A DNA stretch of 64,000 nucleotides from Paenibacillus sp. MAHUQ-63. GTDB taxonomy: Bacteria > Bacillota > Bacilli > Paenibacillales > NBRC-103111. The position numbers were made by a program, and so were the translations under genes. The notes beneath the pieces were generated by a model. The model saw only the letters and a program-made list of their open reading frames with translations. It was not told the origin of the DNA and did not search any database. Positions 35,665 to 42,833 of the stretch are shown here, piece by piece. The stretch spans positions 1,609,146 to 1,673,145 of the forward strand of contig NZ_JARADB010000002.1 in assembly GCF_028765165.1 (NCBI RefSeq), in the 5' to 3' direction. The stretch's first letter is position 1, and each line of letters begins with the position of its first letter.

Positions 35665-36210
35665 TTAGGCATGTGCAGGCTTATGCTTTGTTCCCGTTCC
35701 TGCTGTGCGATTGGCGTCATCTTTCTTATGCGTGAACAGCTTGCGCAGGTACGGCATCAGGTAGTAGTCTAAACCGAATTTGCCGGTATTTGCTCCAGCC
35801 ATGAACAGGATCCCGCCGATAAGAATGAACCAAGGGTTCGTGCTTACGGTACCCGCGAACATGAACATGAAGTTCATGAGAAGTCCGAAGAATGCTGCGG
35901 CTGTAGTCAATGCACCGAGAATCAAACCAAGACCTACTAAGAATTCGCCTAGCGGAATTGCATAGTTAACTATTTTAACATTCGGCAGGGCAAAATGTTG
36001 AATGAATGCAGTGAACGTCGGATAAACAAGTTCATTGGTTGCTTTATCGATCACCGGTTTAGTAATCGCATTATTTAAGAATCCTTCGGCAGTAAATCCG
36101 CCGGTTAACTTTTGCCATCCGTGAGTGAGCCATTCATATCCCATATACAAACGTATGAAAAGTAGGATACCTGCTGCATATTTATTTTCTCTAAGCCATT
36201 TACCTAACAT
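35665..36210 (-). CDS. DoxX-family membrane protein
   Basis: 181 residues, about four TM helices: LLFIRLYMGYEWLTHGWQKL and GLGLILGALTTAAAFFGLLM are typical of the DoxX/thiosulfate-quinone oxidoreductase small-subunit family, and the late segment SMGLDYYLMP-like text (GKFGLDYYLMPYLRK) is common in the Firmicute branch. Bacterial DoxX proteins are associated with redox and thiol stress. ATG 36210 is preferred, since GAGGAG abuts ATG 36219. A CRP/FNR- or Rex-like palindrome lies ~175 bases upstream. Confidence 0.88.
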   Translation of the reverse strand: MLGKWLRENKYAAGILLFIRLYMGYEWLTHGWQKLTGGFTAEGFLNNAITKPVIDKATNELVYPTFTAFIQHFALPNVKIVNYAIPLGEFLVGLGLILGALTTAAAFFGLLMNFMFMFAGTVSTNPWFILIGGILFMAGANTGKFGLDYYLMPYLRKLFTHKKDDANRTAGTGTKHKPAHA

Positions 36211-36531
36211 GATAAACATCTCCTCATTTTGAGTGGTGAATTTTTCACAAGGTCAGCTAAAAAATTTTATCTAATTCAGCCAAGAACGGGATCGTTTTTG
36301 TGTTTTCATGTGATACCATCCTTTCCATTACATTGTGTGCTTCCTTTCTACACCTTTAATTTACCATGCACGAAAGGTTAAATATGTGATTAATATCACA
36401 AAGTAAAAATGAATTTCAGTTTGTACGCAATTTTGATAAGAGGAATGCGCGAGTATTAGTCCGGCTCTTTAATTCGGTGGAGATGTGGTATGATAAGGTC
36501 AATACTATGAAAGTGGGGCTGACAAGCCAGG
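36211..36531. other. Control region between DoxX and HNH genes
   Basis: No gene seen. It holds the DoxX leader, the palindrome at 36385 and presumably the promoter of the HNH gene. Confidence 0.45.
36385..36400. promoter_or_regulatory. TGTGA-N6-TCACA palindrome (FNR/CRP- or Rex-type site)
   Basis: TGTGATTAATATCACA is a perfect inverted repeat. The spacing and half-sites match both CRP/FNR-type boxes and the core of Rex boxes (TTGTGA-N6-TCACAA). Placed between DoxX and HNH genes, it suggests oxygen or NADH/NAD control of DoxX. Confidence 0.5.
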
Positions 36532-37392
36532 ATGGGAAGTAAGGGGAGATTGCGTAGTCATACGAGACCAGTGCTTGAGCTGGATACGGTACAGATACAA
36601 CAGGATTTGAGCGGCACAAGCGGAAATCCGCCGCAGATAACAGAGGACGATACCGCGCCGACCAAGCTATGCACGTACTGTGCATGCCGGAGGCCGCTGT
36701 CGGAATTTAAGCGAAGGACAGGCAAAAGCAGAGGGGCGGTTTCATACCGGGGGGCTTGCAAAGCTTGCCGGAAGAACCGCAGGGAACAAGCCGACGACAG
36801 AACCCTGCTGGAAATAGGGATTGCTGAAACAAGCAAGACGGACGAAAGCGTCGATATTGCACCTGCCAAGAAGAAGAGAAGAAGGCGGCGTTCAAAGGCA
36901 AAGACAGCAGATACATTGAAGACAGTCGTCAATAAGAATATACAATCTGCTGCGATTATGGAAGAACCGATCGTCAACAAAAGGGATCTGATAAGGGATA
37001 TGAAGGCCATCGGCTTGATGCCGAATCGGAGGGGCTTCATCCACATGCGCGGCAAAACGGACAACGGACGCAAGTGGCATCAAGAGATCGATCCCGTGCT
37101 AGCCATAACGTTAGTGAAGGAGCGGGCTGCAGTCGTTATGAATCGGCACACGATTCGCCGTTTATATAGCAATAAGGAATTCCGCAGGCTTATTCTGGAG
37201 CGAGACCAATATACGTGCCGCTTCTGCGGACAATACGGGGATACGATTGATCACATGCTGCCTCGTGCCAAAGGTGGGCATACAACTCCTGATAATTGCG
37301 TCTGCGCATGCAATACGTGCAACCAATCTAAGGCCGATCGGGATATGGATGAATTTGAATTTTCTATAAAACATAATCCCAAGTTGCAATAA
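36532..37392 (+). CDS. HNH endonuclease with zinc-ribbon-like N-terminus
   Basis: 286 residues. The C-terminal HNH domain is complete: YTCRFCGQYG, DTIDHMLPRAKGGHTTPDN and CNTCNQSKAD give the two CxxC zinc knuckles and the HNH His/Asn/Asn-type residues. Near residues 45-85 there is a second Cys-rich unit (CTYC...CKAC), and residues ~105-120 are a strongly basic KKKRRRRRSK run. Such proteins cut DNA in mobile, repair or defence settings; none can be fixed here as no partner is recognisable. Three genes follow closely on the same strand. Confidence 0.85.
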   Translation: MGSKGRLRSHTRPVLELDTVQIQQDLSGTSGNPPQITEDDTAPTKLCTYCACRRPLSEFKRRTGKSRGAVSYRGACKACRKNRREQADDRTLLEIGIAETSKTDESVDIAPAKKKRRRRRSKAKTADTLKTVVNKNIQSAAIMEEPIVNKRDLIRDMKAIGLMPNRRGFIHMRGKTDNGRKWHQEIDPVLAITLVKERAAVVMNRHTIRRLYSNKEFRRLILERDQYTCRFCGQYGDTIDHMLPRAKGGHTTPDNCVCACNTCNQSKADRDMDEFEFSIKHNPKLQ

Positions 37393-37432
37393 AAGTTAAA
37401 GAGCTCAAATGATTGATCTAACGGAGGATGAA

Positions 37433-37996
37433 ATGGCCTGGAGCAAATTGAAGCAACAACTGGAGAGTTTTCTCAGTCCTGCGTTATATGGAAGGGTCGA
37501 ATACCTCTCAACCAGCTACCGCTATTTACCTGATAAAGCAGGACTTTGTTATATGGCTGTAGATAAAAAAAACGTACTGAATATGAGTGATACCTTCATC
37601 AGATGGTATCAAACCGAGTTGGAAATTAAGAATGATGCAACGATCCAGATTCCTATCAATAACGAAGAAATCGATGCTATCAGAAAAGATACCAATGGGA
37701 GTGTTCCGGAGGATCGCTTAAAAGTAATAGCAAGAAGTAGAAAAATATCGGAATATGCAAAGGATCTTTTGTCAGCGCAGTCATCATTAAGTAAATCCAA
37801 TTTTATCGTTGTAGCTAATAAATTTTTATCCACTTCTATAGAGGAAAGCTTAGAGAGCAACGATATTTTATTGAATATCCTAGCTTTGGTTGACAGACGG
37901 GTTGGAAAAAAACGAATTTTAAACATGACCGAGAAGATGAAGTTAAAGCATCCGATTGTACAGTATTTTTTTGAACTGCGGCTCAGTACGTTATGA
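37433..37996 (+). CDS. SF0329-like protein of unknown function
   Basis: 187 residues, soluble. The opening WSKLKQQLESFLSPALYGRV, then TSYRYLPDKAGLCYMAVDKK, resembles a family that is annotated in Firmicutes as SF0329; its role is not known to me. The rest is helix-rich and charged. ATG 37433 follows GGAGG at 5 bases, better than ATG 37409. It begins 41 bases after the HNH gene and overlaps the next small frame by ATGA. Confidence 0.65.
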   Translation: MAWSKLKQQLESFLSPALYGRVEYLSTSYRYLPDKAGLCYMAVDKKNVLNMSDTFIRWYQTELEIKNDATIQIPINNEEIDAIRKDTNGSVPEDRLKVIARSRKISEYAKDLLSAQSSLSKSNFIVVANKFLSTSIEESLESNDILLNILALVDRRVGKKRILNMTEKMKLKHPIVQYFFELRLSTL

Positions 37997-38115
37997 AAGG
38001 TAATAACTCAGACGCAGAAATCATTCGAGCCGCTATGACACCGATTACCATTTTAGACGAGACGTTTTACCTCGTAGCAATTAAGAAGACCAACAGCGAA
38101 CAGTTGTGTCATTAG
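37993..38115 (+). CDS. Small frame coupled to the SF0329-like gene
   Basis: 40 codons, MKGNNSDAEIIRAAMTPITI to ...SEQLCH, with its ATG overlapping the preceding TGA (ATGA), the classical arrangement for translational coupling. It may be a real small protein or the start of a gene cut by deletion; no family recognised. Confidence 0.4.
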   Translation: MKGNNSDAEIIRAAMTPITILDETFYLVAIKKTNSEQLCH

Positions 38116-38166
38116 ACAATGGAGGAAAACTCTGCTGTTGGGTGCAAGAACATCATCTCTTTAAAG

Positions 38167-38191
38167 GCCGCGATAATCGCGGCTTTTTTTT
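38167..38191 (+). terminator. Terminator of the HNH/SF0329 unit
   Basis: GCCGCGA pairs with TCGCGGC over a 3-base loop, then eight T. The rest of 37997-38280 holds only the coupled small frame. Confidence 0.88.
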
Positions 38192-38280
38192 GATGAGATA
38201 AGGTTTTGATCTAGGTGACTTGACGACTAATCATTAAAGTGGCTTTTTCTATTTTGGTAAAAATTAAAATGAAATGGCTC

Positions 38281-38306
38281 TGAACTTTTATGAAAATAGC
38301 CCAGTC
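38281..38306 (+). promoter_or_regulatory. Candidate ECF-sigma promoter, copy 1 (before BcrC-like gene)
   Basis: TGAACTTTT (-35) and GTC (-10) separated by 18 bases after TGAAC. The same arrangement, with identical TGAACTTTT and identical spacing, is found at 39028 before the DedA-sigma operon. Typical ECF promoters have TGAAC / GTC with this spacing, and the ECF sigma gene at 39940 is a natural candidate. Confidence 0.65.
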
Positions 38307-38347
38307 CTTTTCTTCTGAGAAACCAACACGAAAGAAGGTCACATCAA

Positions 38348-38932
38348 GTGAACATTTTATATTCTGATTATCAAGTTTTTCAGTTCATCAATCATTTAGC
38401 TGTAACCGTCCCGTCTATGAATCCATTGATGCGTTTCCTAGCCAAGGATGCGGAGTACCTGTTTTACTTAGGTGTCATTATTTATTGGTTAACGAGGAGT
38501 CCAATTAATCGAAGAATGGTTGCTACAGCTCTCTTATCAGCGTGTGCCGCACTAGGCAGCGGGGGAATCATCTCCCATTTCTTTTATCGAGACAGACCCT
38601 TTGTTACTCACGCAGTTATTCAATTAATTCAACATCCGGCGAATGCATCATTTCCTAGCGATCATGCAACGGGAGCATTTGTGATTGCAACAGCGATTTG
38701 GATGTATCGTAAAAAGGACGGCATTATTTGGTTAGCATTAGCCGCTCTCATAGCGGTATCACGCGTTTGGACGGGCGTTCACTATCCGTTGGATGTGTTA
38801 ACGGGGGCTTTCATGGGTATGACGAGTGCGATTTTAGTCTACCGACTGTTCGAGAGCTCCACCTTAGGGAAAAACGTTTTAAATACCTGTATGACTATTT
38901 ACGAAAAAATGGAACGAAAGCTATGGGCATAA
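38348..38932 (+). CDS. BcrC-type undecaprenyl-diphosphatase (PAP2)
   Basis: 194 residues, five or six TM helices, with the PAP2 phosphatase motifs FFYRDRPF, PSDHATGA and SRVWTGVHYPLDV. BcrC recycles undecaprenyl pyrophosphate to the lipid carrier of cell-wall synthesis and gives bacitracin tolerance. In Bacillus subtilis bcrC belongs to the sigma-M/ECF regulon; here a probable ECF promoter stands 42 bases upstream. Start GTG 38348 has AAGAAGG about 9 bases before it. Confidence 0.92.
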   Translation: MNILYSDYQVFQFINHLAVTVPSMNPLMRFLAKDAEYLFYLGVIIYWLTRSPINRRMVATALLSACAALGSGGIISHFFYRDRPFVTHAVIQLIQHPANASFPSDHATGAFVIATAIWMYRKKDGIIWLALAALIAVSRVWTGVHYPLDVLTGAFMGMTSAILVYRLFESSTLGKNVLNTCMTIYEKMERKLWA

Positions 38933-39027
38933 AGAGCTGAAAGCATTTAGTAAACTTAAGTCCCTTGGGCATTCGTGCTTGAGGGGTATTTTTAGTTAAA
39001 GAAAGTAAAAAATAACAATACGCACAC

Positions 39028-39053
39028 TGAACTTTTTCGATAAAGTTCCTGTC
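39028..39053 (+). promoter_or_regulatory. Candidate ECF-sigma promoter, copy 2 (before DedA-sigma operon)
   Basis: TGAACTTTTTCG..., then GTC, 26 bases in all as in copy 1. Predicted transcript start falls around 39060, leaving ATG 39067 without a leader and supporting the TTG start at 39091. Confidence 0.65.
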
Positions 39054-39090
39054 TTTTGGTCATTACATGGATATTTTTGCGGAGGTAGAA

Positions 39091-39891
39091 TTGACACACT
39101 TCATACAAGGATTGCTGGAGCAATACGGCTATTTTGTGCTCGGAATTGCGCTCATTCTTGAACTTCTAGCTCTTCCGTTACCGGGGGAAGTGCTCATGAC
39201 ATATACTGGACTTATGATCTACCAGGGGCATTTGAACTGGTTCATGAGTATTCTCGCAGCAGGCAGCGGCGCCTCGTTCGGTATGACACTTTCTTATTGG
39301 ATTGGGTTTAAATTAGGAACTCCTTTTTTCGAGAAGCATGGGTCTAAGATCCATTTTGGCCCCGATAAGCTGCAGAAGACATCCGACTGGTTTGAACGTT
39401 ACGGGAATAAGCTTCTGATTATTGCCTACTTTATCCCAGGCATCCGCCACTTCACGGGTTATTTCTCCGGTGTTACGCGCATGCCGTTTCGAACTTATAT
39501 GCTGTTTGCGTATCCTGGAGCTTTCCTGTGGACAGGCACGTTTATCTCACTAGGCAAAATCCTTGGACCCAAATGGGACCAATTTCATCATACGATCACC
39601 AAGTATTTGTTGATGGCGGGCGTGATTGCTGCGTTGATTTTCATCGTGCTTTATATGTTCAGGAGATATAGAGATCAGATCTACAGCTCAACGGCAAAGG
39701 GGTTAAGTCAAGGCGTGAAGACTTTTCATTCTCTAGGAAAAGTCAAATTTCTGTTTCTCGCATCCTTTTGTGTGTTCTTGACTTTATTCATCTTGATGGC
39801 GGGTTTGGTGCAGGATTTTCTCGCTAATGAGTTCGCTGATTTTGATGAAATCACAACTTTTATCGTTCAGATTATATTTGAAGAAACCTAG
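39091..39891 (+). CDS. DedA-family membrane protein
   Basis: 266 residues. DedA hallmarks: FVLGIALILELLALPLPGEV (N-terminal motif with Glu and PLPGE), the glycine-rich GAGSGASFGMTLSYWIGF region, and YFIPGIRHFTGYFSGVTRMP. DedA proteins translocate undecaprenyl phosphate or other lipids and are linked to cell-envelope stress and drug tolerance. TTG 39091 is chosen: GGAGG at 39081-39085 is 5 bases away. First gene of the operon with the sigma and anti-sigma genes. It has an extra C-terminal TM segment (LFLASFCVFLTLFILMAGLV). Confidence 0.9.
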   Translation: MTHFIQGLLEQYGYFVLGIALILELLALPLPGEVLMTYTGLMIYQGHLNWFMSILAAGSGASFGMTLSYWIGFKLGTPFFEKHGSKIHFGPDKLQKTSDWFERYGNKLLIIAYFIPGIRHFTGYFSGVTRMPFRTYMLFAYPGAFLWTGTFISLGKILGPKWDQFHHTITKYLLMAGVIAALIFIVLYMFRRYRDQIYSSTAKGLSQGVKTFHSLGKVKFLFLASFCVFLTLFILMAGLVQDFLANEFADFDEITTFIVQIIFEET

Positions 39892-39939
39892 CAACCTCGT
39901 CTTAAGTCCAATAGGGCGCTCTTGGGGGGAAGATTATGT

Positions 39940-40470
39940 GTGGATCAGGAATTATATGATTTAATCAGTAAGGCGTCAAATGGCGATAAAGATGCATTTG
40001 CCCTACTTGTCAAGAGATTTAAGAGCAGTGTCTATCGGTATGCATATGGCATGCTTTCAGACCGTATGGAGGCGGAGGATGTGGCTCAAGAAGCCTTTAT
40101 CAAAGCCTTTTATTCACTTCCCAAGCTTGAACATGGCTTCGCTTTCACATCATGGCTCACGCGTATTGTCTCCAATTTATGCTACGATAGGCTTAATCAG
40201 CGTAAAAAGGAAAATACGAGTCCTCAAGAATGGGTGGAAACGACTGCGCGGGTTGATTTAGAGCGAACCGATTTGCAGATGTCCATTCAAGAAGCATTAG
40301 ATACATTAAGCCCGGAGCACAGAGAGGTCATTATCTTGCGTGATGTTGAAGGTTATTCTTACGACGAAATTGCCGGAATAATCGATATCCCAATAGGAAC
40401 GGTTAAATCGCGTATTAACGCCGCGCGGCTTTTGCTTCGTAAGGAATTAAAAAGGGGAACGGGGGAGTAA
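39940..40470 (+). CDS. ECF-type RNA polymerase sigma factor
   Basis: 176 residues: region 2 (FALLVKRFKSSVYRYAYGML, AEDVAQEAFIKAFYSLPKL) binds the -10 element and core polymerase; region 4 (ALDTLSPEHREVIILRDVEG, YDEIAGIIDIPIGTVKSR) binds the -35 element. GTG 39940 has GGGGGGAAG at correct spacing; TTG 39922 would put the start inside that binding site. Encoded between DedA and its probable anti-sigma factor, with the presumed target promoters at 38281 and 39028; the operon is therefore likely self-activating. Confidence 0.95.
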   Translation: MDQELYDLISKASNGDKDAFALLVKRFKSSVYRYAYGMLSDRMEAEDVAQEAFIKAFYSLPKLEHGFAFTSWLTRIVSNLCYDRLNQRKKENTSPQEWVETTARVDLERTDLQMSIQEALDTLSPEHREVIILRDVEGYSYDEIAGIIDIPIGTVKSRINAARLLLRKELKRGTGE

Positions 40471-40472
40471 TC

Positions 40473-40979
40473 TTGTCTGACCATATAGAAGAACTTATTG
40501 CCGCTTACATGGACAATGAATTGACGGATAAAGAACGAAAACAGGTCGAAAAGCATTTGGGTCATTGCCCGCAGTGCTCCGCCTTGCTGGATGACTTGTT
40601 GGCTATTCAGAATCAAGTTCATACAGCTTTTCAAGCGATCGAAGTACCCCATAGCCTGGAGGATAAAGTGATTGCGCAGCTCAATTTGGAGACGTCACCT
40701 TCAAGGGCAACGCTGCGGGTTTGGATATTAGCCCCATTCCTGTGCGTATTAAGCTTATTTGCGATCGCTGTCGTTGTCACAGGAGCTTTTCTACTCAACC
40801 TGAGTTCGATCCTGTTTAAATTTATGTTTAATCTGATATATGCGACCAGCAGTATTCTGGGCTCAGAGCCTTTAATTCTGATAAGTATGACCGTTTGTTC
40901 GCTTGTTATTATTATAGGTTCCAGTGTTTCTATCAAACATTTGCTAAAAGCCAAAGCTATTCAGGGGGATTCCATTTGA
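40473..40979 (+). CDS. Zinc-finger anti-sigma factor
   Basis: 168 residues. The N-terminal ZAS domain has His28, Cys32 and Cys35 in HLGHCPQC, the zinc triad of anti-sigma factors. One TM helix spans ~85-108 (ILAPFLCVLSLFAIAVVV) and a second hydrophobic segment ~133-153. It should hold the ECF sigma inactive at the membrane until an envelope signal. Start TTG 40473 with GGGGGAG upstream, 2 bases after the sigma stop. Confidence 0.92.
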   Translation: MSDHIEELIAAYMDNELTDKERKQVEKHLGHCPQCSALLDDLLAIQNQVHTAFQAIEVPHSLEDKVIAQLNLETSPSRATLRVWILAPFLCVLSLFAIAVVVTGAFLLNLSSILFKFMFNLIYATSSILGSEPLILISMTVCSLVIIIGSSVSIKHLLKAKAIQGDSI

Positions 40980-41830
40980 AAAACAAACATTCGTGGTACG
41001 CGATAAGCGTGCTGTTGATTTATTTCTTATTGGTGATGCCGACAAATGCGGTGGCTAAAGGGATATTTGATCATCAAGATACGGTTATCCCACCCAATCA
41101 AACGGTAGACGATGTCATCGTCATAGGCGGGGACGCAACCATTCTAGGAAATGTCTCCGATGCTGTTATTGTGATTAATGGAGGTGTAGAATTAAAATCC
41201 TCCGCTAGAGTGGATGGTTTTGTTCTCGTTATTGGCGGCAACGTGCGGCAGGAGAAAGGAGCTGTTGTAAAGGACGAAGTCATGAATTTCTCATTCGATA
41301 CTTCGACACAAAACAGCTTGTTCGTTGGGGGAGGTCTCATCGTCGGTACGTGGCTTACGCAGCTTGCAATAAGTATTTTGCTTGTCCTTTTGTCTGTACT
41401 AACGGTATTTGTGAGCAAAGGCCGGATGGTCGCGGTGATTGAACGTGCCCGGCGCGCACCTGGCTCATTGATCTCCATTGGCTTCTTCAGCAGTTTAATT
41501 CTTAGCGCATTATCTGTGCTGCTTCTTGTAACGATTATCGGAATTCCACTTGCCGTCGTCATCATCCTCTTCATTGCGGTAGCCTTTATTTATGGGTTAG
41601 CTGTGCTAAGCTTGTTAGTCGGATCCAATCTTCAGATGACAAAAGGTCGGTCTGACTGGTTAATCGCATTAACAGGCGCCAGTGTGATCGTATCTTTCAT
41701 CAATATTCCTCTCATCGGAGCCCTGATCTTTCTCGTGATTGTTCTCTTCTCCACTGGCATTATGACGATGTTGATCAGGGACAAATGGAGGAAGAAGAGA
41801 CGCGATGACAGCGATACGGAGGGAAAATAA
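40976..41830 (+). CDS. Bactofilin-like beta-helix protein with four TM helices
   Basis: 284 residues. A signal peptide or signal anchor (~1-26) is followed by an extracytoplasmic stretch of short repeats (DDVIVIGGDATILGNVSDAV, VIVINGGVELKSSARVDGFV, LVIGGNVRQEKGAVVKD), the polymer-forming bactofilin-like beta-helix pattern, then about four TM helices and a basic tail. TTG 40976 overlaps the anti-sigma TGA and lies after GGGGG. I know no defined function for this combination; its operon suggests a role in envelope stress. Confidence 0.75.
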   Translation: MKNKHSWYAISVLLIYFLLVMPTNAVAKGIFDHQDTVIPPNQTVDDVIVIGGDATILGNVSDAVIVINGGVELKSSARVDGFVLVIGGNVRQEKGAVVKDEVMNFSFDTSTQNSLFVGGGLIVGTWLTQLAISILLVLLSVLTVFVSKGRMVAVIERARRAPGSLISIGFFSSLILSALSVLLLVTIIGIPLAVVIILFIAVAFIYGLAVLSLLVGSNLQMTKGRSDWLIALTGASVIVSFINIPLIGALIFLVIVLFSTGIMTMLIRDKWRKKRRDDSDTEGK

Positions 41831-41831
41831 A

Positions 41832-42386
41832 GTGAAACACAGAGAGAAGGAAGCTCACATGAAAAAACTTGAATTGATACCTAAAAAGGAGCGATTAGGT
41901 ATAGGCCTAGCGTTCGTTATAGCTGTTCTGCTCGTAGTTTGGCAGCTTAAGGGGTTATTACTTCTTTCGCCATCGGCTCTACATAGCAGACAGTTCGAAC
42001 ATACGTTTAAGGATTTTGGTTCGTATGCTAGAATCGCCTTATTTTTTGTGCTTGCTTATTACGTGCTTCTCTTTGCTATGAGACAACGGATAGGGGATAG
42101 GATAGTTTATATGAAAAAGGGGCTTGCACTATTGCTGCGCTTTACACGTAGATGGCACACCCCACTGGCCATTATTGCTATTGCCTTTATCATACTTCAT
42201 ACAGTTGCTGTCTTTATGTATGGCTTTAAATTCGATTTTAATAACATTAGCGGCCTGTTTGCCTTGCTGGTTCTTCTACCAGTTCCCGTATCGGGATTAT
42301 TCCGGTATCAGAGATTGGATCGTAAATGGCATTTGCGGACAGGGCTAGCATTTGCTGTTCTGTTTCTCATACACGCTTTCTTATAA
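41832..42386 (+). CDS. Four-to-five-TM protein, ferric reductase/cytochrome b-like
   Basis: 184 residues, about five hydrophobic segments. His residues in RRWHTPLAIIAIAFIILHTV and LRTGLAFAVLFLIHAF are spaced as in ferric-reductase-like or cytochrome b561-like haem proteins, so haem binding is possible but unproven. Two starts are reasonable: GTG 41832 (GGAGGG, 8 bases) and ATG 41859 (GAAGGAAG). It is the last gene of the ECF operon; the terminator is at 42621. Confidence 0.65.
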   Translation: MKHREKEAHMKKLELIPKKERLGIGLAFVIAVLLVVWQLKGLLLLSPSALHSRQFEHTFKDFGSYARIALFFVLAYYVLLFAMRQRIGDRIVYMKKGLALLLRFTRRWHTPLAIIAIAFIILHTVAVFMYGFKFDFNNISGLFALLVLLPVPVSGLFRYQRLDRKWHLRTGLAFAVLFLIHAFL

Positions 42387-42620
42387 CTAAAATTCATTCA
42401 AATTCCCTAACAAGAACCGCTATGCTCGATTTTTTCTTTGCATTCCGACCAAGTAACAGTTTTGGAGAGACAATGCTGTCCCTTCCTAACGTTTTCAGTA
42501 CGCGCAAGCCATATAGACGATCCAATCTTATTACAGCTAACAGGAAATGAAGAAGCGAAGGCATTCTTATAAACGGACATTCAAGCCAAGATTAACCTCA
42601 TAACCGGTAAATCGTAGGAG
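42387..42620. other. Intergenic stretch after the ECF operon
   Basis: No convincing gene; a 42-codon open frame near 42421 lacks a binding site and family likeness. Confidence 0.4.
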
Positions 42621-42676
42621 CGGCGGCAGCCTAAGACTTTGTTTTTCAAGTCCTAGTCCGCCGTTGTTTCTTTTCA
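42621..42676 (+). terminator. Terminator of the ECF operon
   Basis: CGGCGG...AAGACTT pairs with AAGTCCTAGTCCGCCG with small bulges; T-rich tail (TTGTTTCTTTT). The 42677-42830 stretch carries a TATACT box near 42773, a likely promoter part of the kinase gene. Confidence 0.65.
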
Positions 42677-42833
42677 ATATAATGACTTGTCTCCAGACAG
42701 CAACCACAAATTGCCACAAATGACTTTATAAAATAGGTCCATAGCATACTGCCGACTTATAGAAAAATCATTTATACTAATAACAGAAAATTGCTGGAAT
42801 AATGAATGAATCAGGTTATTAACGGAGGATCGG

